From Variovorax paradoxus (lineage in GTDB: Bacteria; Pseudomonadota; Gammaproteobacteria; Burkholderiales; Burkholderiaceae_C), in NCBI RefSeq assembly GCF_009755665.1, contig NZ_CP046622.1, positions 3,844,001 through 3,908,000 of the forward strand: a stretch of DNA of 64,000 nt. The letters are read 5' to 3'. This document shows positions 47,124 to 56,253 of this stretch, in pieces. The notes below the pieces were generated by a model that made no database searches, was not told the DNA's origin, and saw only the letters and a list, made by a program, of their open reading frames with translations. The first letter of the stretch is position 1. Each line of letters begins with the position of its first letter. Position numbers and translations under genes: made by a program.

Positions 47124-47231
47124 CGCGGGCTAACTTTGGCCTTCCCTCAACGGCCGCAAAATTTTTCAGTTGAGGAACCCCGGCTTGGGGCCTCGATCTC
47201 CCCGAGCCAAATTCAGTTCAACGAATCATCA

Positions 47232-47444
47232 ATGACCACCATCCGCGTTAAAGAAAACGAGCCTTTCGACGTCGCCCTGCGCCGCTTCAAGCGCACCATC
47301 GAAAAGCTCGGCCTGCTGACCGATCTGCGTGCCCGCGAGTTCTACGAAAAGCCGACCGCCGAGCGCAAGCGCAAGAAGGCAGCTGCCGTCAAGCGCCACT
47401 ACAAGCGCGTGCGCAGCATGCAGCTCCCCAAGAAGCTGTACTGA
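47232..47444 (+). CDS. rpsU: Ribosomal protein S21
   Basis: Small basic ribosomal protein of 70 residues: [20 protein letters not shown] at the start, a [14 protein letters not shown] basic stretch, and the usual LPKKLY end. It acts in translation initiation near the 16S 3' end. Open frame upstream of the ATG is not coding. A terminator follows 65 bases after the stop. Confidence 0.97.
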
Positions 47445-47509
47445 TGCCCGTTGGCAACAGGGTCGCCGGCCTTTGACGCAAGTCGGCCCAGCGACCCGAT
47501 TGCTGCCTC

Positions 47510-47547
47510 AGCCGCGCCAGGGAAACCTGCCGCGGCTTTTGTTTTTT
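47510..47547 (+). terminator. Intrinsic terminator after rpsU
   Basis: AGCCGCG (47510-47516) pairs with CGCGGCT (47531-47537) around a 14-base loop, followed by TTTGTTTTTT. It stands 20 bases before the yqeY ATG, so yqeY is reached by readthrough or a promoter I cannot see. Confidence 0.85.
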
Positions 47548-47567
47548 CCGAACCAGGAGCCCCGAGC

Positions 47568-48017
47568 ATGAGCCTCAAGGAACAGATCACCGAAGACATG
47601 AAGACCGCGATGCGCGCCAAGGACTCGGAGCGCCTTGGCACCATCCGCCTGCTGATGGCCGCCCTGAAGCAGAAGGAAGTGGACGAGCGCGTGGAGCTCG
47701 ACGACGCCATGATCGTTGCCATCGTCGACAAGATGGTCAAGCAGCGCAAGGACTCGATTGCCGCCTTCACCACCGGCGGCCGCGCCGACCTGGCCGACAA
47801 GGAATCGGCCGAGATCAAGGTGCTCGAGGTCTACCTGCCGCAGCGCATGAGCGCCGACGAAGTGGCCACCGAGGTCAAGGCCATCGTGGCCGAGCTGGGC
47901 GCCAAGGGCCCCGGCGACATGGGCAAGGTGATGGGCGCGGTCAAGACCCGCCTCGCCGGCAAGGCCGACATGGGCCAGGTGAGCGCGGCGGTCAAGGCCG
48001 CTCTCGCGGGCGCCTGA
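47568..48017 (+). CDS. yqeY: GatB/YqeY domain protein
   Basis: Helical protein of 149 residues similar to the C-terminal tail domain of GatB/GatE, which contacts tRNA in amidotransferases; the free-standing form has no settled role. It begins MSLKEQITEDMKTAMRAKD and includes LGTIRLLMAALKQKEVD. AGGAG lies 10 bases before the ATG. The stop shares a base with the next ATG (TGATG). Confidence 0.93.
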   Translation: MSLKEQITEDMKTAMRAKDSERLGTIRLLMAALKQKEVDERVELDDAMIVAIVDKMVKQRKDSIAAFTTGGRADLADKESAEIKVLEVYLPQRMSADEVATEVKAIVAELGAKGPGDMGKVMGAVKTRLAGKADMGQVSAAVKAALAGA

Positions 48018-48484
48018 TGAACGACGGCGGCTGCGCCACCACCGTCCTGAAGGCCTGCGCCTGCCTTGTCGACGCACGGGGCCGGCTGCTGGTGTTCCGC
48101 CATCCCGGCGACGGGAACATGCAGTTGCCCAAGGGCACCATCGAGCCCGGCGAGTCGCCCGAGGTGGCGGTGCGCCGCGAACTGCTCGAGGAATCGGGCA
48201 TCGACCACGTCGGCGAACTGCAATCGCTCGGCACGTTGCACCGCGACTGCGAGGCCGGCACCGAGGGCAACACGCTGCGCCATCCGCAGCTGTGGCACCT
48301 GTTCCTGATGCGCGCCGAAGCCCCGCTGCCCGAAACCTTCGACCACGTGGCCATGGGCAGCCCGGAGGAAGACGGCCTGGTGTTCTCGTTCAGCTGGCTG
48401 GCGCAAGGCGACGACGTCGAGAACTTCACCCTGCCCTACCGGCAAGCCATCGAGCGCGTCCGCGAAGCCCTGCTCGCGGCCTGA
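48017..48484 (+). CDS. Nudix hydrolase
   Basis: Hydrolase of 155 residues cleaving nucleoside-diphosphate-linked compounds. The Nudix box is complete: GTIEPGE-SPEVAVR-RELLEESGI (about residues 40-62). The preceding MQLPKG and the C-terminal substrate-side helix are also typical. No family-specific motif lets me name the substrate. Coupled to yqeY by overlapping stop and start codons. Confidence 0.92.
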   Translation: MNDGGCATTVLKACACLVDARGRLLVFRHPGDGNMQLPKGTIEPGESPEVAVRRELLEESGIDHVGELQSLGTLHRDCEAGTEGNTLRHPQLWHLFLMRAEAPLPETFDHVAMGSPEEDGLVFSFSWLAQGDDVENFTLPYRQAIERVREALLAA

Positions 48485-48520
48485 GGCTGCGCTGCCGCGG
48501 CGGCGGCGGCGGCAATAGCT

Positions 48521-49276
48521 TCACCCCAGCGCGCGCGCCACCATATAGAGCCCCAGCAGCGCCAGCCCGGCCAGAAAGCAGCGCCGGAACACCGCCACCG
48601 GCAGCCGCTTGCGCAACCACGTGCCCAGCGCCATGCCGCCAATGGCAGGCAGCAGCATCGCGATGGACCCGCCGAGCGCCGACACCGGATACTCCCCGTT
48701 CCCCACGAGCCCGACGGCGAGCACCACGGTCGACGTGGTGAATGAAATGCCCATCGCCTGGATGAGCGCATCGCGCTGGAACCCCAACCCCTGCATGTAA
48801 GGCACGGCCGGCATCGCGAACACCCCCGTCACCGCGGTGACCAGGCCCGTCGCCGCGCCCACGACAGGGCCGAGCCAGCGCTCACGCCCCTGCGGCACAT
48901 GCAGTTGCCGGCCCGTGAGCCCCCATAGCGCATAGGCCACCAGCGCCACACCGAGCGCCACCGACGCCCATGCGCCGCCGGGCACGCCGAGCCACAACGC
49001 GCCACCCAGGGTGCCCGCCACGATGCCGGCCTGCATGCCGCCGATGCGGCGCAGCACCGGCTTGAAAGTCGCACGCGGCCCGGTCTGCCAGATATTGGTG
49101 ACGAGCGACGGCACTATCAGCAAGGCGGCCGCCTGGGCCGGCGGCATCCAGAGCGCGAGCAGCGCCATCGCCACGGTCGGCAGGCCCAGCCCGATCACCC
49201 CCTTGACCGTGCCAGCCAGCAGAAACACAGCGGCGGCAGCAAGCCATTGGCCTGCCAGTTGGTTCGATATTTCCAT
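48521..49276 (-). CDS. TauE/SafE family sulfite/organosulfur exporter-like permease
   Basis: Membrane protein of 251 residues with about eight hydrophobic segments in two related halves, each opening with a conserved GLG(L)PTVAMALLAL-type or TGVFAMPAVPYMQG-type turn. The family exports small anions such as sulfite, sulfoacetate or taurine products. ATG at 49276; a start 36 bp upstream is possible. It diverges from the LysR gene with 102 bp between, so that regulator probably controls it. Confidence 0.87.
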   Translation of the reverse strand: MEISNQLAGQWLAAAAVFLLAGTVKGVIGLGLPTVAMALLALWMPPAQAAALLIVPSLVTNIWQTGPRATFKPVLRRIGGMQAGIVAGTLGGALWLGVPGGAWASVALGVALVAYALWGLTGRQLHVPQGRERWLGPVVGAATGLVTAVTGVFAMPAVPYMQGLGFQRDALIQAMGISFTTSTVVLAVGLVGNGEYPVSALGGSIAMLLPAIGGMALGTWLRKRLPVAVFRRCFLAGLALLGLYMVARALG

Positions 49277-49378
49277 CGATACCCAGTCTGCCGGCCGGGC
49301 CTGCGCCTGCAAATGCGGCTTTGGCGCAGCCGGCCTCAGGCACAGACTGAGGCTCCCGTGCTACCTTGCGGGCTCACC

Positions 49379-50284
49379 ATGCGATTCGACCTCACAGACC
49401 TTCGGCTGTTTCTTCACGTTGTGGAAGCCGGCAGCCTCACCGCCGGCGCACAGCGTTCGCACATGACGCTCGCTTCGGCCAGCCAACGCGTGCGCGGCAT
49501 GGAAGACGCGCTCGGCAGCCCGCTGCTCACACGGCACGCGCAAGGCGTGCGCCCCACCGAGGCGGGCCGCACGCTGCTGCACCATGCGCGCGTCGTGCTG
49601 CAGCAGATGGAGCGCATGCGCGGCGAGCTTGGCGAGTACGGACAGGGCCTCAAGGGCCACGTGCGGTTCATGTGCGGCACCTCGGCGCTGAACGAGCACC
49701 TGCCCGAGGTGCTGAGCCGCTTTCTCGCACAGCACCCGCGCATCTCGGTCGACCTGGAAGAGCGCCCCAGCCCCGACTCTGTGGAGGCGCTGCGTGCGGG
49801 CCTCTGCGACATCGGCATCGTTTCCGACGCGGTCAGCACCGAAGGCCTCGAGTGCCACGCGTTCCGCCGTGACGACCTCGTGCTCGTGATGCCGCGCGGG
49901 CACGCGCTGGCCGGACGGCGACGCGTGCACCTCGCCGAGGTGGCCGACAGCGAATTCGTCGGCCTGACGGAGGACAGCGCGCTGCAGCGGCTGGTAACCC
50001 AGCATGCCCGCGCCATGGGCAAGCAGTTGGCCTACCGCGTGCGCGTGCGCAACTTCGAGGCAGTGTGCGGCATGGTCGAGCACGGCATCGGCGTGGGCAT
50101 CGTGCCGCAGACCGCCGCCGTGCGCTGCTCCCGCTCGATGAAGATCGCGCGCGCCGGGCTGAGCGATGCGTGGGCCGAGCGCACGCTGATGGCCTGCGTA
50201 CGCTCGTCGGAAGACCTGCCGCTCAACGCGCGTCGAATGCTGGAGCATTTGCTGGCACCGCCCGAGAACGCGGCGGCAAAGTAA
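49379..50284 (+). CDS. LysR-family transcriptional regulator
   Basis: Regulator of 301 residues. The winged helix-turn-helix is at about 3-60 (LRLFLHVVEAGSLTAGAQRSHMTLASASQRVRGMED, in pieces LFLHVVEAGSLTAGAQ and LASASQRVRGMED). The effector domain of type 2 binding-protein fold follows from about residue 90. ATG at 49379; the open frame before it is not family sequence. Divergent from the TauE/SafE gene, the usual layout for regulator and target. Confidence 0.92.
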   Translation: MRFDLTDLRLFLHVVEAGSLTAGAQRSHMTLASASQRVRGMEDALGSPLLTRHAQGVRPTEAGRTLLHHARVVLQQMERMRGELGEYGQGLKGHVRFMCGTSALNEHLPEVLSRFLAQHPRISVDLEERPSPDSVEALRAGLCDIGIVSDAVSTEGLECHAFRRDDLVLVMPRGHALAGRRRVHLAEVADSEFVGLTEDSALQRLVTQHARAMGKQLAYRVRVRNFEAVCGMVEHGIGVGIVPQTAAVRCSRSMKIARAGLSDAWAERTLMACVRSSEDLPLNARRMLEHLLAPPENAAAK

Positions 50285-50329
50285 CCGCGCCCTACCGGCA
50301 TCGCTGCCTCACTTGCGGCCGACGCAGGC

Positions 50330-51379
50330 TCACGCCGCAGCAGGTTCGGGAAACTCGATCTGTATCTTCACGTCGGTCGCCTTGCCCGCCGCGGCTTCCT
50401 CGAAGGCCTTGATACCGTCTTCGAACACGAAGGTGCGCGAGATGAACGGTTTCACGTTCACCTGCCCCGAGGCGATCAGCGCGAGCGCGCGCGGAAAGAT
50501 GTTGGCGTAGCGAAAGACAGATTCGATGCGCACTTCCTTCGCCTGGATGGCGACGATGTCGAAGGCCACCTTGGCGGGCGGAATGCCCACCAGCACCAGG
50601 CACCCGCCGGGGCACAGCAGGTCGAAGATGCCGTCGAAGGCGCGCGTGCTGCCGCTGGCTTCGAACACCACGTTGGCGCCCCAGCCGTCGGTGAGCGTCT
50701 TCACGGTTTCCGCAAGATCGGTGTCGCGCACATTGACCGTGGTCACTGCGGGATTGCCGGCAAACAGCGCCAGCTTCTCAGGAACCAGATCGGCAAGGAT
50801 CACGCGCGCCGCACCACCCGCGAGCGCGGCCAGCGCCGTCATGGCGCCGATGGTGCCGGCACCGACGACAACCGCCACGTCGCCGGGCTTGAGCACCGCC
50901 TTTTTCGCGGCCTGCAGGCCGATGGCCAGCGGCTCGACGATGGCACCTTCGCCAAAGCTCACGTTGTCCGGCAGGCGAAAGGTGAATGCGGCCGGATGCA
51001 CGACGAACGGCGTGAGACAACCGTGGATGGGCGGCGTGGCCCAGAAGCGCACGGCCGGATCGAGGTTGTAGATGCCTTCGCGCGTTGCGCGCGAGTCCAT
51101 CTGCGGAATGCCGGGCTCCATGCACACGCGGTCGCCGGGCTTCAGGTGCGTGACTTCGGCCCCCACTTCGGCCACCACGCCTGAGGCTTCGTGGCCGAGG
51201 ATCATCGGCTCATCGACCGTGTAGGGGCCGATGCCTCCGTGCTGGTAGTAATGAACATCGCTGCCGCAGACGCCCACGGTGTGCATGCGGATCTTTACGT
51301 CGCGCGGCCCCACGTGCAGGGGAACCTCGACGTCGCGCAGCGTGAGTTCGCGCGCCTTTTCCAGAACAAGTGCTCTCAT
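50330..51379 (-). CDS. Polyol dehydrogenase, zinc MDR family (sorbitol/xylitol type)
   Basis: NAD-dependent polyol oxidase of 349 residues. Catalytic zinc ligands: Cys in [10 protein letters not shown] (about 38), His-Glu in ILGHEASG (about 61-62) and Glu in [11 protein letters not shown]. The structural zinc loop has lost all its cysteines ([21 protein letters not shown]), as in the subset of sorbitol dehydrogenases without that site. NAD motif [13 protein letters not shown]. It is the last gene of the polyol transporter operon, 33 bp after the ATPase gene. Confidence 0.9.
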   Translation of the reverse strand: MRALVLEKARELTLRDVEVPLHVGPRDVKIRMHTVGVCGSDVHYYQHGGIGPYTVDEPMILGHEASGVVAEVGAEVTHLKPGDRVCMEPGIPQMDSRATREGIYNLDPAVRFWATPPIHGCLTPFVVHPAAFTFRLPDNVSFGEGAIVEPLAIGLQAAKKAVLKPGDVAVVVGAGTIGAMTALAALAGGAARVILADLVPEKLALFAGNPAVTTVNVRDTDLAETVKTLTDGWGANVVFEASGSTRAFDGIFDLLCPGGCLVLVGIPPAKVAFDIVAIQAKEVRIESVFRYANIFPRALALIASGQVNVKPFISRTFVFEDGIKAFEEAAAGKATDVKIQIEFPEPAAA

Positions 51380-51412
51380 GTCGATCTTTCGCTAAGGGTG
51401 TGCTTGAGGGTT

Positions 51413-52516
51413 TCAGTGCAAGGGCGTGTCGGCGCGCAGCAGCGAGGCGCCGGTTTCAACATCGAACAGGTGCACCTGCAACGGGTCGGGCACGAAGCTG
51501 ACGCGCTCGCGCAGCCGCGGCCCCTGGGCCGAGGGCATCAGGGCGGAAATTTCGCCGCCATCCGCGCCAAAGCTCACCAGCACTTCGTTGCCGAGATATT
51601 CGATGAGCTGTACCTCGCCGGAAAAACAGCCATTGCGCCCGCCGTTCGTGTCCACCTGCAGGTGCGCGGGGCGCACCCCCAGGGTCACGCGCTCGCGGCC
51701 TTCGAGCGCGAAGCGGCGCGCATCCACCTGCACGCTGCCGCCCCGGCCGCTCAGTTCGCAGCGCCCGCCAAGGTCCCTGACCGACACCTCGACGAGGTTC
51801 ATTGGCGGTGTGCCGATGAAGCCGGCCACGAAGGCCGAGCGCGGGCGTTCGAAAATCTCCTTGGGCGAGCCCACCTGCTCGATGCTTCCGTCGCGAAGCA
51901 GCACGATGCGGTCGGCGAGCGTCATCGCCTCGTGCTGGTCATGCGTCACGTACACGGTGGTGGTCTTCAATGCCTGGTGCAGCCGGGCGATTTCGATGCG
52001 CATGTGGTTGCGCAGCTTGGCATCGAGGTTCGACAGCGGCTCGTCGAACAGGAAGACCTTGGGCGTCTTGATCATGGCGCGCGCAATTGCCACGCGTTGC
52101 TGCTGGCCGCCCGAAAGTTCCGCCGGCTTGCGCTGCAGGTAGCGCTCCAGCCCCAGCGTGTCGGACACCTCCTTGATGCGGCTGTCGATCTCGGCCTTGG
52201 GCACCTTCAGGCGCTTGAGGCCGAAGGCGATGTTGTCGCGCACCGTCATGTGCGGATAGAGCGCGTAGTTCTGGAACACCATGGCAATGCCGCGCTCCTG
52301 CGGCGGCAGGTCGTTCACGCGCCGGCCGCCGATCAGCAGGTCGCCATCGCTGATTTCTTCCAGCCCCGCCAGCATGCGCAGGATGGTCGACTTGCCGCAG
52401 CCCGAAGGCCCGAGGAACACGACGAACTCGTTGTCCGACACTTCCAGGTCGAACTGGTGCACGACCTGCGTGTCGCCGTAGCGCTTGATGATGTTGTTGC
52501 AGCTGATCGCGGACAT
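51413..52516 (-). CDS. Polyol/sugar ABC transporter ATP-binding protein (MalK/UgpC type)
   Basis: ATPase of 367 residues: Walker A GPSGCGKST, FQNYALYPHMTV, signature SGGQQQRVAIARAM, Walker B VFLFDEPLSNLDAKLR, switch VTHDQHEAMTLADR, and a C-terminal OB/TOBE regulatory domain (about 240-367). ATG at 52516; longer open frame upstream is a shadow of the permease gene. Matches the ATPase of mannitol/sorbitol importers by layout. Confidence 0.92.
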   Translation of the reverse strand: MSAISCNNIIKRYGDTQVVHQFDLEVSDNEFVVFLGPSGCGKSTILRMLAGLEEISDGDLLIGGRRVNDLPPQERGIAMVFQNYALYPHMTVRDNIAFGLKRLKVPKAEIDSRIKEVSDTLGLERYLQRKPAELSGGQQQRVAIARAMIKTPKVFLFDEPLSNLDAKLRNHMRIEIARLHQALKTTTVYVTHDQHEAMTLADRIVLLRDGSIEQVGSPKEIFERPRSAFVAGFIGTPPMNLVEVSVRDLGGRCELSGRGGSVQVDARRFALEGRERVTLGVRPAHLQVDTNGGRNGCFSGEVQLIEYLGNEVLVSFGADGGEISALMPSAQGPRLRERVSFVPDPLQVHLFDVETGASLLRADTPLH

Positions 52517-52548
52517 GGTCTGCCTTCCGGAAAGTTGATCGGCCCGGC

Positions 52549-53400
52549 TCATGCGCCGTCCCGCTTGCGCTTGAACGCGGCGTTGAGAAAGCCGCTGAGC
52601 ACCCCGACCATCAACAGCGGCGGCAGCGACAGCAGGATGACGGAGGCATTCAGAATGCCCCAGGGCACGTCGCGCCCCAGTTGGCTGAGCTCCGAGGCGA
52701 CGATGGGCAGTGTCTTGGCGTCCGAGGTGGTGAGCATCAGCGCAATGAGAAACTCGTTCCACACCAGCACGAAGCCGAAGGCGATGGCGCCGATCAGCGA
52801 GCGAGCGGCAATCGGCAGCGACACGCGAAAGAAGATGGCGTAAGGCCCGTAGCCGTCGACCCTGCCGGCCTCCTCCACCTCCTTGGGCACCGCCTTGAAG
52901 GCCGGGATTGCGAGCCAGATCACGGTCGAGAGCGTGAGCAGCGTGTAGGTCACGATGAGCGCAATGCGGGTGTCGTACAGCTCCAGCTGCAGCCAGATCA
53001 CCATCAGCGGAATGGCGACGGCAACCGGCGGCAGGAACCGCATCGACAACACGAAGAACTGGATGTCGTTGGCCCAGCGCAGCGGGTAGCGCGCCAGCGC
53101 ATAGGCGGCAGGCAGCCCCAGCACCGCGCCAATGACCACAGCCGAGCCGACCACCACCAGCGAGTTGACCAACCCGCTGGCCACGGAATCGCGGCCGAGC
53201 ACGTAGAGGTAGTTTTCGAGTGTCGGCGTGAAAATGAACTTGGGTACCGCCGAGACGATGTCCACCCGGTTCTTGAACGAGTTGATGAACGTCCACAGCA
53301 CCGGCACCAGTGCGGAGAGCCCCGCGCCCACCAGCACCAGGCGCGCAAGCAGCGTGCCAAGGGAGAACGGCTTCTTCTTGTTCACGAGGGTCGTGTCCAT
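52549..53400 (-). CDS. Polyol/sugar ABC transporter permease (MalG type)
   Basis: Inner-membrane permease of 283 residues with six hydrophobic segments and the EAA loop VEEAGRVDGYGPYAIFFRVSLP (shown as VEEAGRVDGYG and FFRVSLP). The ATG at 53400 lies within the end of the preceding permease gene, overlapping it by 19 bp. The C-terminus is basic (FKRKRDGA). Confidence 0.92.
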   Translation of the reverse strand: MDTTLVNKKKPFSLGTLLARLVLVGAGLSALVPVLWTFINSFKNRVDIVSAVPKFIFTPTLENYLYVLGRDSVASGLVNSLVVVGSAVVIGAVLGLPAAYALARYPLRWANDIQFFVLSMRFLPPVAVAIPLMVIWLQLELYDTRIALIVTYTLLTLSTVIWLAIPAFKAVPKEVEEAGRVDGYGPYAIFFRVSLPIAARSLIGAIAFGFVLVWNEFLIALMLTTSDAKTLPIVASELSQLGRDVPWGILNASVILLSLPPLLMVGVLSGFLNAAFKRKRDGA

Positions 53401-54260
53401 TTCCAGATGTAGGTGAATGCCACGGTCGAGGCGACCATCATCAGCACCGCCATGCTCGACGCGTACGAAATGCGGCCCGACTCGATGAAGCCCTGCGAGA
53501 AGGCATACATGTCCAGCGTTTCGGTGGAGATGCCGGGGCCGCCGCGCGTCATCACGTAGATCAGATCGAACGCGCGCAGCGACTCGACCATCTTCACGAA
53601 GGCCAGGCTGATGAGCGGCGCCTTCAGCATCGGCAACGCCACGTAGGCGTAGACCTCCCACGTCTTCGCGTGGTCCATGCGCGCGGCCTCGAAAGGCTGC
53701 GGCGGCAGCGTTTCGAGCAGCTTGAGCACGATGACGGCAAAGAACAGCCCCCACTGCCACACGTCCACGAAAGCCACGGTCAGCAGCGCCGTCACCGGGC
53801 TGGCAAGCAGGTCCAGCGGCTCGCCGGTAATGGCCTTGTACGGCCAGGTCAAAAGGCCGAACAACGGATGGAAGGCAAACTTCCATACGAAGGCGGCCGA
53901 CACGCGCGGCAGCAGCACCGGCACGATGAACAGCATCGAGAGCACGTTGCGCCAGCGCGGTGTCGCGCATTGAAAGAGCAGCACGCCAAGCAGCACGGCC
54001 AAGCCCATGGTGGCGCTGACGGTCAGCACTTCCCACGTCAGCGACACCCCCACCGAGTTCAGGAAGCGCCGGTCGGAAAACAGCTGGACATAGTTCGACA
54101 ACCACACCCAGCTCGAATCGGCCTGCCCCAGCTCACGGTCCTGCAGCGAGATGACGATGGCAAACAGCGTGGGCACCAGCGCCAGAACGGCCAGCACCAG
54201 CAGCCCCGGCCCGATGAAGACGGCCGGAAGCCTTGTCTTGTTGCGCCTTGTCTTCTTCAC
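53382..54260 (-). CDS. Polyol/sugar ABC transporter permease (MalF type)
   Basis: Partner permease of 292 residues, six hydrophobic segments, EAA loop FEAARMDHAKTWEVYAYVALPML. The basic N-terminus MKKTRRNKTR is cytoplasmic. Its ATG overlaps the stop of the binding-protein gene by 4 bp, and its end overlaps the next permease. Confidence 0.92.
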   Translation of the reverse strand: MKKTRRNKTRLPAVFIGPGLLVLAVLALVPTLFAIVISLQDRELGQADSSWVWLSNYVQLFSDRRFLNSVGVSLTWEVLTVSATMGLAVLLGVLLFQCATPRWRNVLSMLFIVPVLLPRVSAAFVWKFAFHPLFGLLTWPYKAITGEPLDLLASPVTALLTVAFVDVWQWGLFFAVIVLKLLETLPPQPFEAARMDHAKTWEVYAYVALPMLKAPLISLAFVKMVESLRAFDLIYVMTRGGPGISTETLDMYAFSQGFIESGRISYASSMAVLMMVASTVAFTYIWKWTRPS

Positions 54261-55534
54261 TTCTTGCGTCGCGCGATCAGCTGCTTGGCGTAGGCGTCGA
54301 GTTCATCCAGCCCGCCCTTGATGTCGCTGCGCGAGCCGGTGATCAGCTCTTCGAGAATGATTCCCCAGCGGTCGCCCAGGTCGGGCCAGGCCGCGTCCTG
54401 CCAGAAGTTCACCGCCGTGAGCTTGCCGGTGTCCGCCAGCGCCTTGCCCAGGTCGGCGCCATAGCGCTTGGCGAACTCGGGGCTGCCGAGCACGCTGGTG
54501 CGGTTCAGCTCGCCGAACTGGCCTTCGGCAAGCCGACGCTGCTCGTTCTTCTTGGAGGTGGCCCAGGCGATGAACAGGCCCGCGCACTTCTTCGCCTCTT
54601 CGGTCTTGTTGGCCTTGGTGCCGATGGCCAGCCCGTGGCCGTAGCCGCCGCCCGTCAGCGGCGAAGGCGGCGGCAGGTAGGCAACCTTGCCGATCACGGT
54701 GGACATCTTCGGGTCGAGCGCATTGCCCGCCAGCGGTGTCGATTCGATCAGCATCGCCACCTTGCCGGCCAGGAATGCGCCCGTGGACTCGTCCCATCCG
54801 CCGGTCTTTGTGCCCGGCGCCGAATACTTGAACAGTTCGAGATACGTCTGCGTGGCCTTCACCGCCGCAGGCGAGTTGAACACCGGCTTGTCGCCGTCGA
54901 ACCACTGGCCGCCGTTGCCGCGGAAGAACGGCATCCAGCGCCACACGTTGGCGCCCGAGCCGCGCTGGCCCCGCAAGGCCACGCCGTAGATCCCGCTGGC
55001 GGGGTCGTTGAGCTTCTTCGCGGCGGCGACGAACTCCTCCAGCGTGGCCGGTGGCTTGATGCCGGCCTTTTCGAGCAGGTCCTTGCGGTACACCAGCAGG
55101 TCGCCGCCGCCGGTGAGCGGCGCAAACCAGACCTCGCCGCCGAAGGTGGCCACCTTCTGCCGGCCGGGGTCGAAGTCCGCGTAGTCGTAGTCGGCAGGGT
55201 AGTACCTGGCGAGCGGCGCGATCCATTTCGACTGCGCGAACAGCGGCACGTTGGCCTCGTCGACGTAGTACACGTTGTACTTGCCGACAGTGGAAGCATC
55301 GGCGCGCGTCTTGGTGCGGCGGTCGTTTTCGTTGAGGTTGTCGATGCTGAAGGAGGCGCCGCTCAGGCTCTTGAACTCGTCCTTGTACTTTTCGAGCAGG
55401 GTCAGGCCGTCGCGGGGCTGCGACAGCACGCGCACGTCTTCCTTGCAGACCTGGGCCTGTGCCTGGCCCCAGGTGGCCAGCGCTGCCAGCAGCATGGCGC
55501 CGGCCGTGATGCGGCGTGTGGTTCGAGTCGACAT
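54257..55534 (-). CDS. Polyol/sugar ABC transporter substrate-binding protein
   Basis: Periplasmic receptor of 425 residues, solute-binding family 1. Signal peptide TRRITAGAMLLAALATWGQAQA near the N-terminus, here read as RITAGAMLLAALATWGQAQA. Mature residues include VYYVDEANVPLFAQSKWIAPL and IYGVALRGQRG, as in mannitol/sorbitol receptors. ATG at 55534; the open frame beyond is not coding. First gene of the polyol operon, with two dyads in the upstream region. Confidence 0.92.
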   Translation of the reverse strand: MSTRTTRRITAGAMLLAALATWGQAQAQVCKEDVRVLSQPRDGLTLLEKYKDEFKSLSGASFSIDNLNENDRRTKTRADASTVGKYNVYYVDEANVPLFAQSKWIAPLARYYPADYDYADFDPGRQKVATFGGEVWFAPLTGGGDLLVYRKDLLEKAGIKPPATLEEFVAAAKKLNDPASGIYGVALRGQRGSGANVWRWMPFFRGNGGQWFDGDKPVFNSPAAVKATQTYLELFKYSAPGTKTGGWDESTGAFLAGKVAMLIESTPLAGNALDPKMSTVIGKVAYLPPPSPLTGGGYGHGLAIGTKANKTEEAKKCAGLFIAWATSKKNEQRRLAEGQFGELNRTSVLGSPEFAKRYGADLGKALADTGKLTAVNFWQDAAWPDLGDRWGIILEELITGSRSDIKGGLDELDAYAKQLIARRKK

Positions 55535-55564
55535 CGTTCGTCTCCTAGTGGCTTGTTGTGGATT

Positions 55565-55675
55565 GCCGGCAACTTGCCGGCGAGTGGACGGCAGAAGCAG
55601 GAGGGACGAAGCGTATGCAGCCGATGCCCGGCGCCGCGTACACGCAGACCGGTTGACTGGTATTTTTATGACCAG
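55565..55675 (-). promoter_or_regulatory. Candidate operators upstream of the polyol operon
   Basis: A 17-bp palindrome GCCGGCAA-C-TTGCCGGC lies at 55565-55581, and CTGGT-N9-ACCAG at 55657-55675 encloses an AT-rich patch (ATTTTTATG). The second is a plausible site for one of the AraC regulators or for a promoter of the minus-strand operon; the first may be an operator or an mRNA 5' hairpin. Confidence 0.45.
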
Positions 55676-55709
55676 CCGGCTCGGGGTTTTGCCGGGGGTC
55701 AGGGTTGTA

Positions 55710-56240
55710 TCAGGCGAGCAGTTCCGCCATCTTCGACAACGCCGCCTCGGGCGTCGGCGCAATGTGGATCGAGCAGGCCAGCATGAGGTTCAGCGGCTGT
55801 CCGAAGTCCTCCACCGCAATGCCGCTGCCGTTTTCGCGCAGCACGCCGGCCGAATCGAGCGCGCACGGCAAGGCGGACCTGGCGCGGTCCGCATAGCTGC
55901 CTTCCGGAACGCCATAGGCCACGACGGGAATGCCGAGCGCCACCGCGGCGCCGACTTCGAACACCGTGCCCGAATCAGGCTCCAGGCCACGAAAGCTCGC
56001 CAGATTGGCCACCACGCCGTCGGCACAGCGAAGACGCAGCATGTTCGCCTCGTAGATGCGCTTCTCGGGTGCTTCGGCACTCAGCTCCTCATTGCCGTCG
56101 GCCGGCAGCAGCGCCGCAAGCCCCAGTGCCTCGCATGCCGCCGCAAGCCGCACAAAGTGGTCACGGGCGTCGGGGCGAAAGACGTCCGGCCCAGCGAGGT
56201 AGATGCGCGGGCGTGGCGGGGGCTGAGGGTCTTCTTTCAT
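55710..56240 (-). CDS. Nucleoside 2-deoxyribosyltransferase-like protein
   Basis: Protein of 176 residues with the family's opening strand RIYLAGPDVF, the DGVVANLASFRG loop and DSGTVFEVGAAVALG, which holds the usual catalytic Glu. The family cleaves or exchanges N-glycosidic bonds of (deoxy)nucleosides or their monophosphates. ATG at 56240 (MKEDPQPPP); a start at 56273 would overlap the AraC gene. Its link to the polyol genes is unclear. Confidence 0.83.
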   Translation of the reverse strand: MKEDPQPPPRPRIYLAGPDVFRPDARDHFVRLAAACEALGLAALLPADGNEELSAEAPEKRIYEANMLRLRCADGVVANLASFRGLEPDSGTVFEVGAAVALGIPVVAYGVPEGSYADRARSALPCALDSAGVLRENGSGIAVEDFGQPLNLMLACSIHIAPTPEAALSKMAELLA

Positions 56241-56253
56241 GGACACCGCATTT